Shown here: piece by piece, positions 6,403-7,752 of the stretch
Numbering within the stretch: the first letter of the stretch is position 1
Layout of the letters: every line of letters starts with the position of its first letter
The notes under the pieces: model-generated
Told to the model about the DNA's origin: nothing
Database searches by the model: none
The model's input: the letters and a program-made list of their open reading frames with translations, nothing else
Position numbers and translations under genes: made by a program
DNA from: Spiro-02 sp964465155
GTDB taxonomy: Bacteria > Spirochaetota > Spirochaetia > Sphaerochaetales > Sphaerochaetaceae
Reading direction: 5' to 3'
Assembly (NCBI GenBank): GCA_964465155.1
Contig: CAYXIH010000086.1
Span: forward strand, 1 to 7,752
Length of the DNA stretch: 7,752 nt

Positions 6403-7029
6403 ATGAAGGACGTGAAGATAATAGGAATCACCGGTGGATCCGGTTCGGGCAAGTCGACGATTGTTCGGAAAATATCGGAGGTGTGCTCTGATTTCGTATT
6501 CATTGCTCAGGACAACTACTATCGATCGGCGTCCTTCATCAGCAACGAGAACATCACTGCATTCAACTTTGACCATCCAGATGCATTCGATACCGAACTG
6601 CTGCACAAGCACCTGACCAGCCTGAAGCGTGGTGAGAGTATCGAGATGCCCCAGTATGACTTCGTACACCACCGGCGCAAGGATGAGACTGTCAGCGTGG
6701 CTCCCAGGCCGCTGGTGATCATCGAAGGGCTGATGGTGCTCTATGACAAGGAGATCCGTGACTTGCTGGACCTGAAGCTGTATGTCGACACCCCCGATGA
6801 CATTCGGTTTATCCGTCGTCTCAAGCGAGATATCAACGAACGCGGCAGGACTGCCGACTCGGTCATCACGCAGTATCTGGAGGTGGTGCGCCCCGGTCAT
6901 TTCAATTTCATCGAGCCGACCAAGGCCTATGCGGACCTGATCATTCCTGAGGGTGGCTACAATGAGAGTGCGCTGCAGGTGTTGATTCCGTTTGTCCGTG
7001 AGCTGTCGATGGATCTGGAGGAGATGTAG
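6403..7029 (+). CDS. udk: Uridine kinase
   Basis: A 208-residue P-loop kinase that phosphorylates uridine, and usually cytidine, to UMP or CMP in pyrimidine salvage; the length is normal for bacterial Udk. The Walker A motif GGSGSGKST covers 11-19. Other family motifs are QDNYY (36-40), FNFDHPDAFD (54-63), MPQYDF (82-87), the EG pair at 108-109 (IIEGL), the YVDTPDDIRFIRRLKRDINERGR stretch (127-149) with the arginine-rich lid, and VRPGHFNFIEPTKAYADLIIPEGG (162-185). The ATG at 6403 has AAGGAG at 6388-6393, nine bases upstream. It follows galM closely and is likely translated from the same message; UMP supply and galactose use both meet at UDP-sugars. Its last 89 bases are overlapped on the other strand by the tail of yidD. 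The related phosphoribulokinase family is a less likely reading. Confidence 0.95.
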   Translation: MKDVKIIGITGGSGSGKSTIVRKISEVCSDFVFIAQDNYYRSASFISNENITAFNFDHPDAFDTELLHKHLTSLKRGESIEMPQYDFVHHRRKDETVSVAPRPLVIIEGLMVLYDKEIRDLLDLKLYVDTPDDIRFIRRLKRDINERGRTADSVITQYLEVVRPGHFNFIEPTKAYADLIIPEGGYNESALQVLIPFVRELSMDLEEM

Positions 7030-7321
7030 GGTCGTCGTCATGGCCATGCCGTTTGTTGCGTGGCCTATGAAAGATGACGTAGGACTGACGGATCTGGCTC
7101 CATGAGAAGGTGTCGGGAACGGGGTCCGGTCCTCCCATGAAAGCCCGGCTGCAGCGGAATATCCTAGCCATGCCCATCGCTGTTCCCTTGAAGATGCCGT
7201 GTTTCTGTACCGCCTGAAGCATATAAGCAGAGCATGTGGGGGTGTAAATGCACGAGGGTCCGAGATATGGTGATATCATGCCCCGGTAGAGGTGGACTGG
7301 AATGAGGAATATGTTGCGCAT
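6941..7321 (-). CDS. yidD: Membrane protein insertion efficiency factor YidD, with extended tail
   Basis: A small inner-face membrane protein that assists YidC-dependent insertion. From the ATG at 7321 (126 residues), the first 70 residues match YidD closely: an amphipathic N-terminal helix, MISPYLGPSC (15-24), YTPTCSAY (26-33), ALxxHG-type AVQKHG (37-42), RIFRC (53-57) and GGPDPVPD (63-70). The three conserved cysteines are C24, C30 and C57. This ATG aligns exactly with the usual family start but lacks a clear ribosome binding site. The ATG at 7354 adds MARFREKARTA and has AGGA 12 bases upstream; the ATG at 7390 has none. YidD normally ends soon after DPVP, but this frame continues for 56 residues of low-complexity, His/Pro/Ser-rich sequence and overlaps the udk 3' end. 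The tail may be real, or may reflect a lost stop. yidD is often near rpmH and rnpA, which are absent here. Confidence 0.85.
   Translation of the reverse strand: MRNIFLIPVHLYRGMISPYLGPSCIYTPTCSAYMLQAVQKHGIFKGTAMGMARIFRCSRAFMGGPDPVPDTFSWSQIRQSYVIFHRPRNKRHGHDDDPTSPPDPSTAHGQTESTPAAHSHCSHPQE
7036..7079. other. Stem-loop between udk and yidD, without a T-run
   Basis: GGCCATGC (7042-7049) pairs with GCGTGGCC (7058-7065) through eight base pairs, one of them G-U, around an 8-base loop. An outer helix, CGTCAT (7036-7041) with ATGACG (7074-7079), adds six more pairs, separated by an 8-base bulge on the 3' side. It begins six bases after the udk stop. No U-tract follows on either strand, so it is not a classical rho-independent terminator; it might be a 3' stabilising or processing structure. 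The same DNA is inside the yidD tail frame. Confidence 0.35.
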
Positions 7322-7359
7322 TGCTGTGCGGGCTTTTTCTCGAAATCGTGCCATGCAAC

Positions 7360-7371
7360 GAGGATATCCTC
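7360..7371. repeat. Perfect 12-base palindrome upstream of yidD
   Basis: GAGGATATCCTC is self-complementary over all 12 bases. Reading on the minus strand it sits five bases before the ATG at 7354 and contains the only ribosome-binding-like sequence (GAGG/AGGA) for yidD. It could be a protein-binding dyad or simply fortuitous. Confidence 0.3.
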
Positions 7372-7449
7372 TTTTTCTGGGATTGAACATACTTGACGAA
7401 CAGGACGAGAGCTACTACAGTGGGTGCTACGGATATTTTCGGGTAGGGT

Positions 7450-7479
7450 TTGACTTTGCCTGCAGAAATATTGTATATT
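7450..7479 (+). promoter_or_regulatory. Sigma-70-type promoter for the small basic protein gene
   Basis: TTGACT at 7450-7455 and TATATT at 7474-7479 are separated by 18 bases. Each box matches the consensus at five of six positions, making this the best promoter in the window. Transcription would start near 7486, giving a leader of about 33 bases. The 197 bases between the yidD start and this gene hold this promoter and no other gene that I can support. Confidence 0.65.
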
Positions 7480-7504
7480 CAGTCGGATTGTGATGAATTT
7501 TTAT

Positions 7505-7510
7505 GGAGGG
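7505..7510 (+). promoter_or_regulatory. Ribosome binding site that decides the start of the small basic protein
   Basis: GGAGGG eight bases before the ATG at 7519 fixes this start. The upstream in-frame ATG at 7450 coincides with the -35 box of the predicted promoter and therefore cannot be on the message. Confidence 0.8.
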
Positions 7511-7518
7511 ATACGCAT

Positions 7519-7689
7519 ATGCCAGGCAATGTTTCTAAGAACGCACGTCGTGAAGGTGAAAAAGTCTTGACCAGCCGTTGGGGTGGAGCAATCAAGATGA
7601 AGTCCGTGTTTGAAAACGGAAAGCTTCGTCACGTCGCTTATTGCGAGAAGAGTGGCAACACCGCACGCAAAGCAAAGGATTTGATGTAA
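7519..7689 (+). CDS. Small basic protein of unknown function
   Basis: A 56-residue protein that I do not recognise. It is strongly basic: 13 Lys/Arg against 5 Asp/Glu. It has no signal peptide or membrane segment, one tryptophan (W21) in the phrase SRWGGAIKMKSVFENGKL (19-36), and one cysteine (C42). The N-terminal part (SKNARREGEK) and C-terminal part (SGNTARKAKD) are basic and helix-prone, flanking a central, probably beta, segment. The composition and length suggest a nucleic-acid-binding or ribosome-associated protein, but that is inference. The gene is a self-contained unit: a near-consensus promoter at 7450-7479, GGAGGG before the ATG, and a terminator 27 bases after the stop. This implies steady, perhaps high, expression. 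Confidence that it is a real gene is high; its role is open. Confidence 0.82.
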   Translation: MPGNVSKNARREGEKVLTSRWGGAIKMKSVFENGKLRHVAYCEKSGNTARKAKDLM

Positions 7690-7716
7690 ATCATTCGTCC
7701 AGCGACAGCAACGAAC

Positions 7717-7751
7717 AAGCCCCGTGGCTCTCATGCCATGGGCTTTTTTTT
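7717..7751 (+). terminator. Rho-independent terminator after the small basic protein gene
   Basis: AAGCCC (7717-7722) pairs with GGGCTT (7740-7745), and inside it TGGC (7725-7728) pairs with GCCA (7735-7738) around the 6-base loop TCTCAT. A small internal loop separates the two helices. The stem runs into an uninterrupted run of eight T (7744-7751) at the window edge, as expected for termination on the + strand. Confidence 0.85.
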
Positions 7752-7752
7752 A

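Noticed and set aside
7302..7493. 63-residue open frame on the + strand across the yidD start region
   Set aside because: It overlaps the conserved yidD N-terminus antisense, its translation has no recognisable features, and the stronger promoter and start for the next gene lie at its end.

Overview
This 7.75-kb window is moderately GC-rich and densely coding. It looks like chromosomal DNA of a spirochaete, most plausibly a Sphaerochaeta-like lineage. That placement is inference: it rests mainly on the style of the exported solute-binding protein (a short hydrophobic signal peptide ending in FAGGSKE, with no lipobox cysteine) and on the general gene style. No rRNA, tRNA, insertion sequence, CRISPR array or phage gene is visible.

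Region 1 (1-4841, all +) is a compact transport locus: a DeoR-family regulator, then the three parts of a tripartite tricarboxylate transporter (TctC binding protein, TctB small membrane subunit, TctA large permease), then a ribonuclease-Z-like metallo-beta-lactamase-fold hydrolase. tctC and tctB overlap by 4 bases, tctB and tctA are 12 bases apart, and tctA and the hydrolase are separated by one base, so the last four genes are almost certainly one transcript. The likely logic is that an intracellular metabolite is sensed by the DeoR protein, TctC captures an organic acid in the periplasm, TctAB imports it, and the hydrolase may act on the imported compound. The substrate cannot be read from the sequence.

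Region 2 (4885-5265, +) is a small exported, probably beta-rich protein of 126 residues.

Region 3 (about 5270-7029, +) is a galM-udk pair (aldose 1-epimerase and uridine kinase) behind its own candidate promoter, with a 14-base palindrome between the promoter and the ribosome binding site.

Region 4 (6941-7354, -) is yidD, a membrane-protein-insertion helper. It is convergent with udk and has an unusual C-terminal tail whose reading frame runs 89 bases into the udk 3' end.

Region 5 (7450-7751, +) is a self-contained small unit: a good sigma-70-type promoter, a strong ribosome binding site, a 56-residue very basic protein of unknown function, and a rho-independent terminator at the window edge.

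The best leads are the DeoR/TctCBA/MBL-hydrolase combination with its enlarged TctB, the palindromes at 778-790 and 5311-5324, the yidD tail, and the small basic protein.
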